A stretch of 9,796 nucleotides of DNA from Devosia sp. (GTDB taxonomy: Bacteria > Pseudomonadota > Alphaproteobacteria > Rhizobiales > Devosiaceae): NCBI GenBank assembly GCA_028290685.1, contig JAQGJI010000155.1, positions 1 through 9,796 on the forward strand, in the 5' to 3' direction. Shown in pieces: positions 1 through 6,423 of this stretch (positions within the stretch are counted from its first letter, which is position 1; each line of letters begins with the position of its first letter). The notes below the pieces were generated by a model. That model was not told where the DNA came from, searched no databases, and saw nothing but the letters and a program-made list of their open reading frames with translations. The position numbers and the translations under genes were made by a program.

Positions 1-1380
1 TTTGCACTTGCCGGCGGGCGGATCAACACAGATGCGATCGACAATTCGGCAGGCGTCAATTCGAGCGATCTGGAGGTCAACATCAAGATCGCGCTGGCGC
101 CGCTCCTGGCGGATGGTTCGCTCAGCATCGAACAGCGCAATGCATTTCTGGCAACGATGACCGATGAAGTCGCGGCCTTGTGCCTTCGCAACAATTATCT
201 GCAAAGCCTTGCGATCTCGCTGGCCGAGCGGGCGGGCGTGAGCGAATTGCCGGATCATCGCGAATTGATCGAGACGCTGGAGCAACGCGGATTGCTGGAC
301 CGCGCGGTGGAGTTCTTGCCTGCCGACCCGGCCATTGAAGCGCGGGTGGCGAGTGGCAAGGCCCTGACGCGACCCGAACTGGCGGTGATTCTGGCCTATG
401 CGAAGCTGACCCTCTATGCCGATCTGCTGGAGGGGCATGCGATAGACGACGATTATCTGGCCAGAGAGCTTCACCGGTATTTTCCCCCAACGCTGCATGC
501 CAGCTATCCCGATGCCGTCGGGCAGCACAGGCTCAAGCGCGAGGTGATCGCAACGGTTCTGGCCAATGCCATGATCAATCGCGGCGGCCCGGCTTATGTG
601 AGCGAATTGACCGCTGCGACCAGCGCCAGCCCCGGGGAAATCGCACTCGCCTATGCGGCGACGCGCGATGTCTACGGCCTTGGCGAGCTCAACGCTGCAA
701 TCGATGCCCTGGACGGCCAAGTGTCTGGAGTGGTGCAGCTTGAGCTTTACGGGCGGGTGATGGAGTTGCTGCGGGGGGAAAGCTTGTGGTTCTTGCGCAA
801 TAGCGTGGTGAGCCAGGGGCTGGCGGGCCTGGTGGAGAGGCATGCAGGGGGCGTTGCTGCGCTACGCACCATGCTCAAGAGCGCCCTGCCCGCATCGCTC
901 AGCGAGGGAATAGATCAGCAGGTTTCCCGGCTTGTGGAAGCTGGGGTGCCCGAGACGGTGGCGCGCGCCGTCGCGGAGCTGGATGTGCTCAGCTATGCCA
1001 GCGATATCGTGCTGGTGAGCGAACGCTGCGCTGTTTCAGTGGGCGAAAGCGCTGCGGCGTTCTTTGGCGTTCTGACCACGTTTGATCTATGGCGGGTGAT
1101 CAGCCAGGGGCAGGACATTGTGCTGGGGGACCGGTTCGAGCGCATGGCCTTGGACCGGGCACTGGCCAATCTGATGCGGGCGCAGCGCGATCTGACCGCA
1201 GATGTGCTCAAGGCGGGCGATGGACCCGTAGCCGATCGGGTCGCGGGTTGGGCTGTGCGGCACAAGGCCGGCATTGAACGGACGCGGATTGCCGTAGCGG
1301 AGTTGACGCAAGGGGAGCTGACAGTGTCGCGGCTGACGGTGGCGGCGGGATTGCTGGCGGATCTGGCGCAGGAGGGATGA
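1..1380 (+). CDS. NAD-specific glutamate dehydrogenase, large type (C-terminal part, 5' truncated)
   Basis: This is the last 459 residues of the large (about 180 kDa class) NAD-glutamate dehydrogenase, which deaminates L-glutamate to 2-oxoglutarate and ammonium in the cytoplasm. The frame is open from base 1 to the TGA at 1378-1380; the first ATG, at 157, is internal. The visible N-terminal part reads GGRINTDAIDNSAGVNSSDLE, matching the end of the conserved catalytic and dinucleotide-binding region of this family (DNSAGVNSSD is a strong signature). The remainder is the long helical C-terminal region typical of the type, with conserved stretches such as LCLRNNYLQSLAIS and AVILAYAKLTLY. Family members are around 1,600 residues, so most of the gene lies to the left of the window. 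A hairpin follows 18 bases after the stop. The assignment is by motif recognition; regulation cannot be judged because the promoter is outside. Confidence 0.93.
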   Translation, partial: FALAGGRINTDAIDNSAGVNSSDLEVNIKIALAPLLADGSLSIEQRNAFLATMTDEVAALCLRNNYLQSLAISLAERAGVSELPDHRELIETLEQRGLLDRAVEFLPADPAIEARVASGKALTRPELAVILAYAKLTLYADLLEGHAIDDDYLARELHRYFPPTLHASYPDAVGQHRLKREVIATVLANAMINRGGPAYVSELTAATSASPGEIALAYAATRDVYGLGELNAAIDALDGQVSGVVQLELYGRVMELLRGESLWFLRNSVVSQGLAGLVERHAGGVAALRTMLKSALPASLSEGIDQQVSRLVEAGVPETVARAVAELDVLSYASDIVLVSERCAVSVGESAAAFFGVLTTFDLWRVISQGQDIVLGDRFERMALDRALANLMRAQRDLTADVLKAGDGPVADRVAGWAVRHKAGIERTRIAVAELTQGELTVSRLTVAAGLLADLAQEG

Positions 1381-1398
1381 GGCGGAAGTTACTGCCAT

Positions 1399-1420
1399 GC
1401 CGCGCAGTTGGAGGCGCGGC
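1399..1420 (+). terminator. GC-rich hairpin, possible terminator of the glutamate dehydrogenase gene
   Basis: GCCGCGC (1399-1405) pairs perfectly with GCGCGGC (1414-1420) across an 8-base loop; T1398 and A1421 extend the stem to 8 bp. It starts 18 bases after the stop codon. No run of T follows, so intrinsic termination is uncertain; it could instead be a 3'-end stabilising structure. Confidence 0.45.
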
Positions 1421-1496
1421 AATCATGCGAAAGTCGGCCTTGTTTCTGCAGCTTGGCTGGGCAGACTGAACAATTGATCAACCACGAGTACCTATC

Positions 1497-2444
1497 ATGA
1501 CCAATCTTGCCCAATGGCTGGCCGACCAACCTGTCGATCCCAAACTTGCCTCGGTGGTCGCGAGCATGGCAGCGGCGAGCGTGGAAATCGCCCGGGTGCT
1601 GCGGACGGCGCCCATTTCGGGGCAGACGGGGCTGGCGGGTCAGACCAATGTCCAGGGAGAGGCGCAAAAGGCACTCGACGTCATCTCCAACGACTTGGTT
1701 GTCAAACACTTGGAGAGAAATGCCGAAGTTTCGATTCTGGTTTCGGAGGAGCTCGATGAGGCGGTTCATTTTTCCAATCAAGGCGCTTACCTGGTTGCCA
1801 CCGATCCGCTGGATGGCTCATCCAACCTTGATGTGAATGTGACCGTTGGCACTATTTTTTCGGTGCTCGATGCCACCGCTGGCTTGCTGCAGAAGGGCTC
1901 GGCGCAACTGGCAGCCGGCTACGCCGCCTATGGACCAGCGACAAGCCTGGTGCTCAGTTTTGGGCAGAGCGTTTCGGTTTTTACGCTGGATGAGGGTGGC
2001 GACTGGGTATTGACGGCCGAGGGCCTGCGCGTAGCCGAGGCTTCAGGTGAATATGCCATCAATACAGCGCGGGAGCGGTTCTGGGACGCAGCGACGCGGG
2101 GCTATGTCGAGGAGAACGTTGCAGGGGAAACCGGCGCTGCTGGCAAGCGGTACAATATGCGCTGGGTAGGATCGATGGTGGCCGACATTCACCGGATTCT
2201 GATGCGTGGCGGAATTTTCCTGTATCCGCTGGACAGCGAGACGGCGGCCAAGGGCGGGCGGCTGCGGCTGTTGTACGAGGCCAATCCGATGGCGCTGCTG
2301 GTGGAGGCAGCGGGCGGGCGCTCGACCACCGGGCATGAAAGTATATTGGAGATGATGCCGACCGGGATACACCAGAGGGTGCCGGTGATCCTGGGGTCGG
2401 CGGAGGAAGTGGCGCGGGTGGAGGCGTGGTACGCGAGGGGGTGA
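1497..2444 (+). CDS. fbp: Fructose-1,6-bisphosphatase, class I
   Basis: This cytoplasmic enzyme hydrolyses fructose 1,6-bisphosphate to fructose 6-phosphate and phosphate, the committed step of gluconeogenesis (also used in Calvin-type cycles). At 315 residues it is close to the usual 330. Seen in order: QTNVQGEAQKALDVISNDL (from residue 49) with conserved Glu55 and Asp61; SEEL with Glu84-Glu85; the metal-binding signature DPLDGSSNLD starting at Asp103; and the C-terminal substrate/metal segment RLRLLYEANPMALLVEAAGG with Lys252 just upstream and Glu261. All expected metal ligands appear present. The start at 1497 is the only reasonable ATG, since an in-frame TGA lies at 1467. No convincing Shine-Dalgarno sequence precedes it (only a weak CGAG). 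It stands alone in its own interval, with no neighbouring Calvin-cycle genes in view, so a gluconeogenic role is more likely. Confidence 0.95.
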   Translation: MTNLAQWLADQPVDPKLASVVASMAAASVEIARVLRTAPISGQTGLAGQTNVQGEAQKALDVISNDLVVKHLERNAEVSILVSEELDEAVHFSNQGAYLVATDPLDGSSNLDVNVTVGTIFSVLDATAGLLQKGSAQLAAGYAAYGPATSLVLSFGQSVSVFTLDEGGDWVLTAEGLRVAEASGEYAINTARERFWDAATRGYVEENVAGETGAAGKRYNMRWVGSMVADIHRILMRGGIFLYPLDSETAAKGGRLRLLYEANPMALLVEAAGGRSTTGHESILEMMPTGIHQRVPVILGSAEEVARVEAWYARG

Positions 2445-2459
2445 GTTGGGTTTGCAGGT

Positions 2460-2555
2460 CTATCCTGGCTCAGCCAAGGGGCTTTCCGGCTCCATGTGGC
2501 TTTGCGCCCGAGGATAGGATGACACCCCGCAGTGAGCGGATTCGCAGCTCATCCT
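2460..2555. repeat. Cluster of inverted repeats between fbp and the AGE-family gene
   Basis: CTATCCT (2460-2466) is complementary to AGGATAG (2511-2517), and the adjoining AGGATGA (2516-2522) is complementary to TCATCCT (2549-2555). Nested inside the second pair is CCGC/GCGG (2527-2530, 2536-2539), and inside the first is the small hairpin TGGC-TCA-GCCA (2466-2476). The layout resembles the dispersed palindromic intergenic elements common in Rhizobiales, which often contain ATCCTCGGGC-like cores (here ATCCTCGGGC on the minus strand, 2506-2515). It may also act as the fbp terminator. Only copy number in the genome would show which. Confidence 0.45.
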
Positions 2556-2558
2556 GAT

Positions 2559-2587
2559 TTGCAACGTTGCCAAAGCGTCGCTATAGC
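2559..2587 (+). promoter_or_regulatory. Candidate promoter with LacI-type operator upstream of the AGE-family gene
   Basis: TTGCAA (2559-2564) and TATAGC (2582-2587) each match the sigma-70 consensus at 4 of 6 positions and are separated by exactly 17 bases. The perfect palindrome GCAACGTTGC (2561-2570), centred on CG, overlaps the -35 box. A CG-centred, even-length palindrome with flanking A/T is the usual operator form of LacI/GalR-family repressors, which often control sugar genes. The regulator itself is not in the window, so this is an inference from shape and position. Confidence 0.42.
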
Positions 2588-2609
2588 TCGAACAAGATGA
2601 GGAGTTATC

Positions 2610-3881
2610 ATGAGCGACATGCGGACCAGCCTGCCGAAAACCAATTCAAGTCCGTGGTCTGCGCGGCCGTTTCACCGGCAGTACCTCATGCGGCAGGCCA
2701 ATGATCTGTTCGACTTTTTCGAGGCGGCGTCGCTCAATACCAAGGGCGGGTTCCATGAGCTCGATAACGCAGGCAAGCCACTGAGCGGGGATAACCCGCA
2801 GCGGCAAATCCATGTGACGACGCGTATGGTGCACTGCGCCGTCATCGGGAGTCTGATCGGGCGGCCCGGCTCGGACGAGATCGTGGACCATGGGATGCGC
2901 TATGTCTGGGAGCACCACCGCGATCAAAAGCATGGCGGCTATTGCTGGGGCGTCAACGACGACGGGATAACCGACGGGTCCAAGCAGGCCTATGGCCATG
3001 CGTTCGTGCTGCTTGCGGCATCAAGCGCCAAGCTGGTCGGCCACCCCCTCGCCGAGCAGGTGCTGGCGGATGTGACCCAGATCATCAATGCCAGGTTCTG
3101 GGACGAGCAGCGCGGGGCAGTCAGGGACGAGTATAATCAGGACTGGTCCCACCTGCTGCCCTATCGCGGGCAGAACGCCAACATGCACATGACCGAAGCG
3201 TTGATGGCGGCATTTGAAGCAACGGGCGATCGGAGCTATCTTGCCAAGGCCGAGAGAATTGCGGAGCTGATCATCGCCAAGAACGCCGTCCCGCTGGGGC
3301 ACCGGGTGGCGGAGCATTTCGACGAGAACTGGGTGCTCGACAAGGACTACCAAGGCAATGAGATGTTCCGGCCCTCAGGCGCGACGCCAGGGCACTGGCT
3401 GGAATGGTCGCGGTTGCTGTTTCAGTTGTGGAGCCTGGGGGACAAACGTCTGTCCTGGATGACGGATGCAGCGCGCAATCTGTTCCGGCAATCCATCGAG
3501 CTGGGCTGGGACAAGGTACATGGCGGCTTTTTCTACACGCTGAATTGGGAGAACGAGCCCATCATGCGCGAAAAGCTGTGGTGGCCGGTGAGCGAGGGGA
3601 TCGGCGCGGCGGCCGTGCTCAGCGCACACGACCGCGATGATTATTTCCAGAGTTGGTATCGCAAGCTATGGGACTATGCGGAAAACCACGTCATCGATCA
3701 TGCACGGGGCGGCTGGCTGAGCGAGTTAACCGAAAATCTGACGCCCACCTCGCGGCTGTTCGTGGGCAAGCCCGACATATATCACGCGTTGCAGGCGTGT
3801 TTGATCCCGCTTTATCCCGCGTCAGGCAGTTTGACGGCAGCGATCATCGAGGCGGATCATGCGGGCAAACCTCACCATTAA
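2610..3881 (+). CDS. AGE-family sugar epimerase/isomerase (YihS-like)
   Basis: Member of the N-acylglucosamine 2-epimerase superfamily, an (alpha/alpha)6-barrel fold that interconverts aldoses with ketoses or epimerises them at C2. At 423 residues it fits YihS-type sulfoquinovose/mannose isomerases and related sugar 2-epimerases (about 390-420). Expected active-site positions are visible: HVTTRMVH with Arg72 and His75, NANMHMTEA with His193, TPGHWLEW with His262 and Glu265, and the C-terminal DIYHALQA with His392. By position these correspond to the Arg and three His plus Glu used by YihS. No signal peptide is seen, so it should be cytoplasmic. The start at 2610 is well supported by GAGGAG ending five bases before the ATG. 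It has its own promoter-like region with a possible LacI-type operator. Substrate cannot be read from sequence: mannose, a hexose or sulfo-sugar isomerase, or an N-acylglucosamine epimerase are all possible, the first two more likely given the resemblance to YihS. Confidence 0.88.
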   Translation: MSDMRTSLPKTNSSPWSARPFHRQYLMRQANDLFDFFEAASLNTKGGFHELDNAGKPLSGDNPQRQIHVTTRMVHCAVIGSLIGRPGSDEIVDHGMRYVWEHHRDQKHGGYCWGVNDDGITDGSKQAYGHAFVLLAASSAKLVGHPLAEQVLADVTQIINARFWDEQRGAVRDEYNQDWSHLLPYRGQNANMHMTEALMAAFEATGDRSYLAKAERIAELIIAKNAVPLGHRVAEHFDENWVLDKDYQGNEMFRPSGATPGHWLEWSRLLFQLWSLGDKRLSWMTDAARNLFRQSIELGWDKVHGGFFYTLNWENEPIMREKLWWPVSEGIGAAAVLSAHDRDDYFQSWYRKLWDYAENHVIDHARGGWLSELTENLTPTSRLFVGKPDIYHALQACLIPLYPASGSLTAAIIEADHAGKPHH

Positions 3882-3914
3882 GCTGAGCGCATGAACCGCA
3901 GGACACTCAGGCTC

Positions 3915-3956
3915 GATCGTCACCGTTAGGCCAGACCGCGTCATCTTGATCGTCAC
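3915..3956. repeat. Direct repeat GATCGTCAC, two copies
   Basis: GATCGTCAC occurs at 3915-3923 and again at 3948-3956, start to start 33 bases (about three helical turns), in the gap upstream of the SDR gene. Helically phased direct repeats are compatible with binding of a regulator to one DNA face, but a chance repeat is possible at this length. Confidence 0.3.
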
Positions 3957-3977
3957 AAGCCGCGCTCATGGCGGCAC

Positions 3978-3989
3978 TTGAGGCCTCAA
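3978..3989. promoter_or_regulatory. Perfect 12-base palindrome upstream of the SDR gene, possible operator
   Basis: TTGAGGCCTCAA is a perfect inverted repeat 44 bases ahead of the SDR start codon. It lies in a 152-base intergenic stretch that has no other gene. A dimeric regulator such as a GntR or similar family member could bind it. No convincing -35/-10 pair was found near it, so its role is only suggested by symmetry and location. Confidence 0.35.
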
Positions 3990-4013
3990 CCATACTCGGC
4001 CTGGTGCGTTCAC

Positions 4014-4028
4014 CCTCCGATACGGAGG
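4014..4028 (+). promoter_or_regulatory. Hairpin enclosing the SDR ribosome binding site
   Basis: CCTCCG (4014-4019) and CGGAGG (4023-4028) form a perfect 6-bp GC-rich stem with a three-base ATA loop. The right arm contains the full Shine-Dalgarno GGAGG (4024-4028), five bases before the ATG at 4034. In RNA this would hide the ribosome binding site. A second short hairpin, GGTG-CGTT-CACC (4003-4014), shares C4014 with it, so the two abut or compete. The pairing is direct observation; a regulatory effect on translation is inference. Confidence 0.5.
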
Positions 4029-4033
4029 CTTGA

Positions 4034-4819
4034 ATGTACGATCTCAGTGGGAAAGTGGCGCTGGTAACGGGTGCAGGTTCGGGAATCGGGAAGGCGTCAG
4101 CGATGAAGCTGGCGCAGGCCGGGGCAATGGTTGTGGTGATGAGCCGCACGGCCGAGGAGGTTGAGCAGACGGCACACGAAATTGAGGCCCAGGGCGGCAA
4201 GGCGCAGGCCAAAACGGCCGACACTTCGGACGATGAGGCCATGCGAGCGCTGATCGCCGGCATTATCCTCGATCACAAGCGGCTCGACATCGTGGTGGCT
4301 AATGCCGGGATCAACGGCGTGTGGGCACCGATCGAGAGTCTGAAGCCCGACGAGTGGGACCAGACAATCAAAGTTAATCTGCGCGGCACCTATCTGACCA
4401 TTCATCATGCCGTGCCACATCTGGTGGCGGCCGGGGGCGGCTCGATCATTGTCATGTCCTCGATCAATGGGACGCGCACCTTTACCACGCCGGGCGCCAG
4501 CGCTTATTCGGTAACCAAAGCAGGCCAGGTGGCTCTGGTGCAGCAATTGGCGCTGGAACTAGGCGACCGGCGCATTCGGATCAACGCGATCTGCCCAGGC
4601 GCTATCGAATCCGAAATCTCGGATAATACCGAGCAGCGTGGCAAGGAAGAGACCGAGGTGCCGGTCGAGTTTCCAGAAGGCGACATTCCCCTGACCGGAG
4701 GCAAGAGCGGAGAGGCCGAGGATGTGGCCGATGCCGTGCTGTTCCTGGCCTCGGATGCATCGCGGCACATCACCGGCACCCCCCTGTGGATCGATGGGGG
4801 GCAGAGCTTGCTAAGGTAG
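4034..4819 (+). CDS. Short-chain dehydrogenase/reductase (SDR), classical type
   Basis: NAD(P)-dependent oxidoreductase of 261 residues, the normal size for a classical SDR, cytoplasmic. Seen: cofactor motif TGAGSGIG (12-19); Ser37-Arg38 after the second strand, which usually favours NADP(H); NAG motif at 90-92; catalytic Asn115, Ser143 (in MSSINGT), Tyr158 and Lys162 (YSVTK); and the C-terminal SDR ending HITGTPLWIDGG. All four catalytic residues are present, so it should be active. A loop around residues 196-225, rich in Glu and Pro (EETEVPVEFPEG), is longer than in FabG and lies where the substrate lid is found. The substrate is not identifiable; sugar, polyol or short-chain alcohol/keto-acid are all possible. 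It has a strong GGAGG ribosome binding site inside a hairpin. It sits between a sugar isomerase and cysQ, which hints at carbohydrate metabolism only weakly. Confidence 0.9.
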   Translation: MYDLSGKVALVTGAGSGIGKASAMKLAQAGAMVVVMSRTAEEVEQTAHEIEAQGGKAQAKTADTSDDEAMRALIAGIILDHKRLDIVVANAGINGVWAPIESLKPDEWDQTIKVNLRGTYLTIHHAVPHLVAAGGGSIIVMSSINGTRTFTTPGASAYSVTKAGQVALVQQLALELGDRRIRINAICPGAIESEISDNTEQRGKEETEVPVEFPEGDIPLTGGKSGEAEDVADAVLFLASDASRHITGTPLWIDGGQSLLR

Positions 4820-4893
4820 TTTGCGCAGGCCAGTTGCCAAGACCGGGGCGTGGCGCGTAGATCAGCGCAAATTTGTTGCAAGGCCCCTGCCCC

Positions 4894-5730
4894 ATGCCGC
4901 GTGCTGACCGACTGCCCTACCCGTGGGAAAGCCTGACCGCCCTCGCGCTGGAGGCTGCAATTGCCGCCTCGCGCGTGATCATGGACGTGTATGCACGCCC
5001 AATCAAAGCGGTGAGCAAATCCGACGGGTCGCCGGTAACCGAAGCCGATGCGGCAGCCGAGGCAGTCATCATCGAGCATCTGAGGCCGGCCGGCATTCCC
5101 ATTCTGGGCGAGGAGAGCGTGGCGGCGGGGATCGTTCCGACGCTGGGCGAGCGTTATTTCGTGGTCGACCCGCTTGATGGCACCAAGGAATTCATCAAGC
5201 GCAATGGGGAATTTACCGTCAACATCGCGTTGGTGGAGGACGGGTTCCCGGTGATGGGAGTGGTGCTAGCGCCCGTCACGGGGCAGATTTTTGCTGGCGA
5301 CCGGAGCGGCGCTTACCTGTCGACGCTGGAGAACGGGGCAGCGCGCGGCAGGACCAAGCTCGCCACCCAGCCGGGGGCTCCGTTGCGCATTGTGGCCAGC
5401 CGTTCGCACGGGCATGAGGCGCTTGCCGCCTTGTGCGAGGCCATGGCGGTAACCAAGGACGTGTCGGTTGGTTCATCGCTCAAGTTTTGCCTTGTAGCGC
5501 AAGGCGATGCACAGCTTTATCCGCGTTTTACACCAACATGCGAGTGGGACACTGCGGCTGGGCAGGCCGTACTGGAGGCAGCCGGCGGCGCCGTGGTGAC
5601 GCTGGACGGCAAGCGCATGGCGTATGGCAAACACCAGACAAGCTTTTTGAATGCTTATTTTGTCGCCGCGGCAAATCAGTCACTAGCCGAGCGGGCGGCG
5701 GCAGAAATGACCCGCATCCTTGGGCAGTAG
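4894..5730 (+). CDS. cysQ: 3'(2'),5'-bisphosphate nucleotidase CysQ
   Basis: Member of the inositol monophosphatase/lithium-sensitive phosphatase superfamily. CysQ removes the 3'-phosphate from PAP (and PAPS), protecting the cell from PAP that accumulates during sulfate activation and from 4'-phosphopantetheinyl transfer. Seen (numbering from ATG 4894, 278 residues): Glu73-Glu74 in LGEES; metal-binding signature DPLDGTKEF at Asp92-Phe100, where TKEF followed by NGEFTVNIAL is characteristic of CysQ rather than inositol monophosphatase (which has DGTxNF); SSLKFCLVAQGDAQLYPRF; and C-terminal CEWDTAAGQA with Asp219. All metal ligands are present. The start is uncertain: the frame also allows TTG at 4873 (285 residues), but ATG at 4894 with AAGG about ten bases upstream fits the family better. 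It follows the SDR gene by 74 bases and may be cotranscribed with it. No other sulfate-assimilation gene is in view. Confidence 0.92.
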   Translation: MPRADRLPYPWESLTALALEAAIAASRVIMDVYARPIKAVSKSDGSPVTEADAAAEAVIIEHLRPAGIPILGEESVAAGIVPTLGERYFVVDPLDGTKEFIKRNGEFTVNIALVEDGFPVMGVVLAPVTGQIFAGDRSGAYLSTLENGAARGRTKLATQPGAPLRIVASRSHGHEALAALCEAMAVTKDVSVGSSLKFCLVAQGDAQLYPRFTPTCEWDTAAGQAVLEAAGGAVVTLDGKRMAYGKHQTSFLNAYFVAAANQSLAERAAAEMTRILGQ

Positions 5731-5801
5731 CGCACGCCATGCACGCCGGGTCTGACTGATCTGCTTGGTTAAACACACTGTAGAGCTTGCGGGCCACTCG
5801 C

Positions 5802-5845
5802 CCAGCATATAGATATCCGTCATATATTGAACCAGCATATGCTGG
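5802..5845 (+). promoter_or_regulatory. padR promoter/operator region: palindrome plus direct repeat
   Basis: CCAGCATATGCTGG (5832-5845) is a perfect 14-base palindrome lying 15 bases before the padR start codon. Its left half, CCAGCATAT, is repeated at 5802-5810, exactly 30 bases upstream. Between them lies the AT-rich stretch that holds TATATT (5823-5828), a 5-of-6 match to a -10 box, which would place the transcription start inside the palindrome; no good -35 was found. PadR proteins commonly repress their own operon through an inverted repeat at the promoter, so this is the likely operator, by inference. Confidence 0.55.
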
Positions 5846-5860
5846 CGGAGATCGCTCGGT

Positions 5861-6409
5861 ATGAACGTCAAGACCCTTTGCCTGTCCATTCTTTATGAAG
5901 GCGAAGCCACCGGGTACGAAATCCGGCGGCTGTGCGTGGAAGGCGAGTGCTCGTACTTCATCGAAGCCAGCTATGGCTCGATTTATCCCGCTCTGGCGAA
6001 GCTGGAAGACGAGGGGCTGGTGACCAGTCGGATCGAGCCGCAGGACGGCAAGCCGGCCAAGAAGGTTTATGCCATCACCCCGGCCGGGCGCAACGCGTTT
6101 GCGGCCGAACTGGCAGAGCCACTGGCCGAGGATACGTTCCGCAGCCCGTTCCTTCTGTTTGCCCGTTTTGCGCACATTTTGCCGTGCGAGTTGGTGGAAC
6201 AGCGCGCCCAGGAATTTCTCGACAGGATAGTCGAGGAACGCCGGATCATGGATGAGGCAATGTGCAACCGCGACATCACGGCCGCAGATACCTGGGTGAT
6301 GAATTACGGCCGCGCCATAATGGACGCCGCGGAACAACACATGCGAGCCCATATGCACAAACTAATCACTTTAGCGCGAACCGAACCCCACAAGAACGCG
6401 GCTGAGTAA
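5861..6409 (+). CDS. PadR-family transcriptional regulator
   Basis: Winged-helix DNA-binding regulator of 182 residues. The N-terminal PadR domain (about 4-78) has the family signature: GYEI at 18-21, then SYGSIYPALAKLEDEGLV (37-54, recognition helix region), then the wing with KKVYAITPAGR (67-77). The C-terminal half (about 88-172) is predicted helical and typical of the PadR C-terminal dimerisation domain. PadR proteins usually repress efflux or phenolic-acid detoxification genes and let go when a ligand binds. The start at 5861 has GGAG ten bases upstream (5847-5850). It is separated by only 14 bases from the membrane fusion protein gene, so it is very probably the first gene of the efflux operon and its regulator. 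The inducer is unknown. Confidence 0.92.
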   Translation: MNVKTLCLSILYEGEATGYEIRRLCVEGECSYFIEASYGSIYPALAKLEDEGLVTSRIEPQDGKPAKKVYAITPAGRNAFAAELAEPLAEDTFRSPFLLFARFAHILPCELVEQRAQEFLDRIVEERRIMDEAMCNRDITAADTWVMNYGRAIMDAAEQHMRAHMHKLITLARTEPHKNAAE

Positions 6410-6423
6410 AGGGCGAATTCATC

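Noticed and set aside
157..1380. Treating 157 as the true start of a separate 407-residue gene
   Set aside because: The frame is open from base 1, and the residues before 157 contain the conserved glutamate dehydrogenase motif DNSAGVNSSD, so the ATG at 157 is internal.
3907..4263. A 118-codon minus-strand frame across the gap upstream of the SDR gene
   Set aside because: Most of it is antisense to the SDR Rossmann region; its Ala/Ser-rich composition is typical of a shadow frame.
4820..4871. Inverted repeat TTTGCGC / GCGCAAA between the SDR gene and cysQ as a terminator
   Set aside because: The arms are 7 bases with a 38-base spacer and no T-run, too weak to call a terminator; it would also separate two genes that may be cotranscribed.
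5528..6358. A 276-codon minus-strand open frame spanning the end of cysQ, the gap and padR
   Set aside because: It crosses two well-supported genes and their promoter region, resembles no family I know, and has no visible ribosome binding site.
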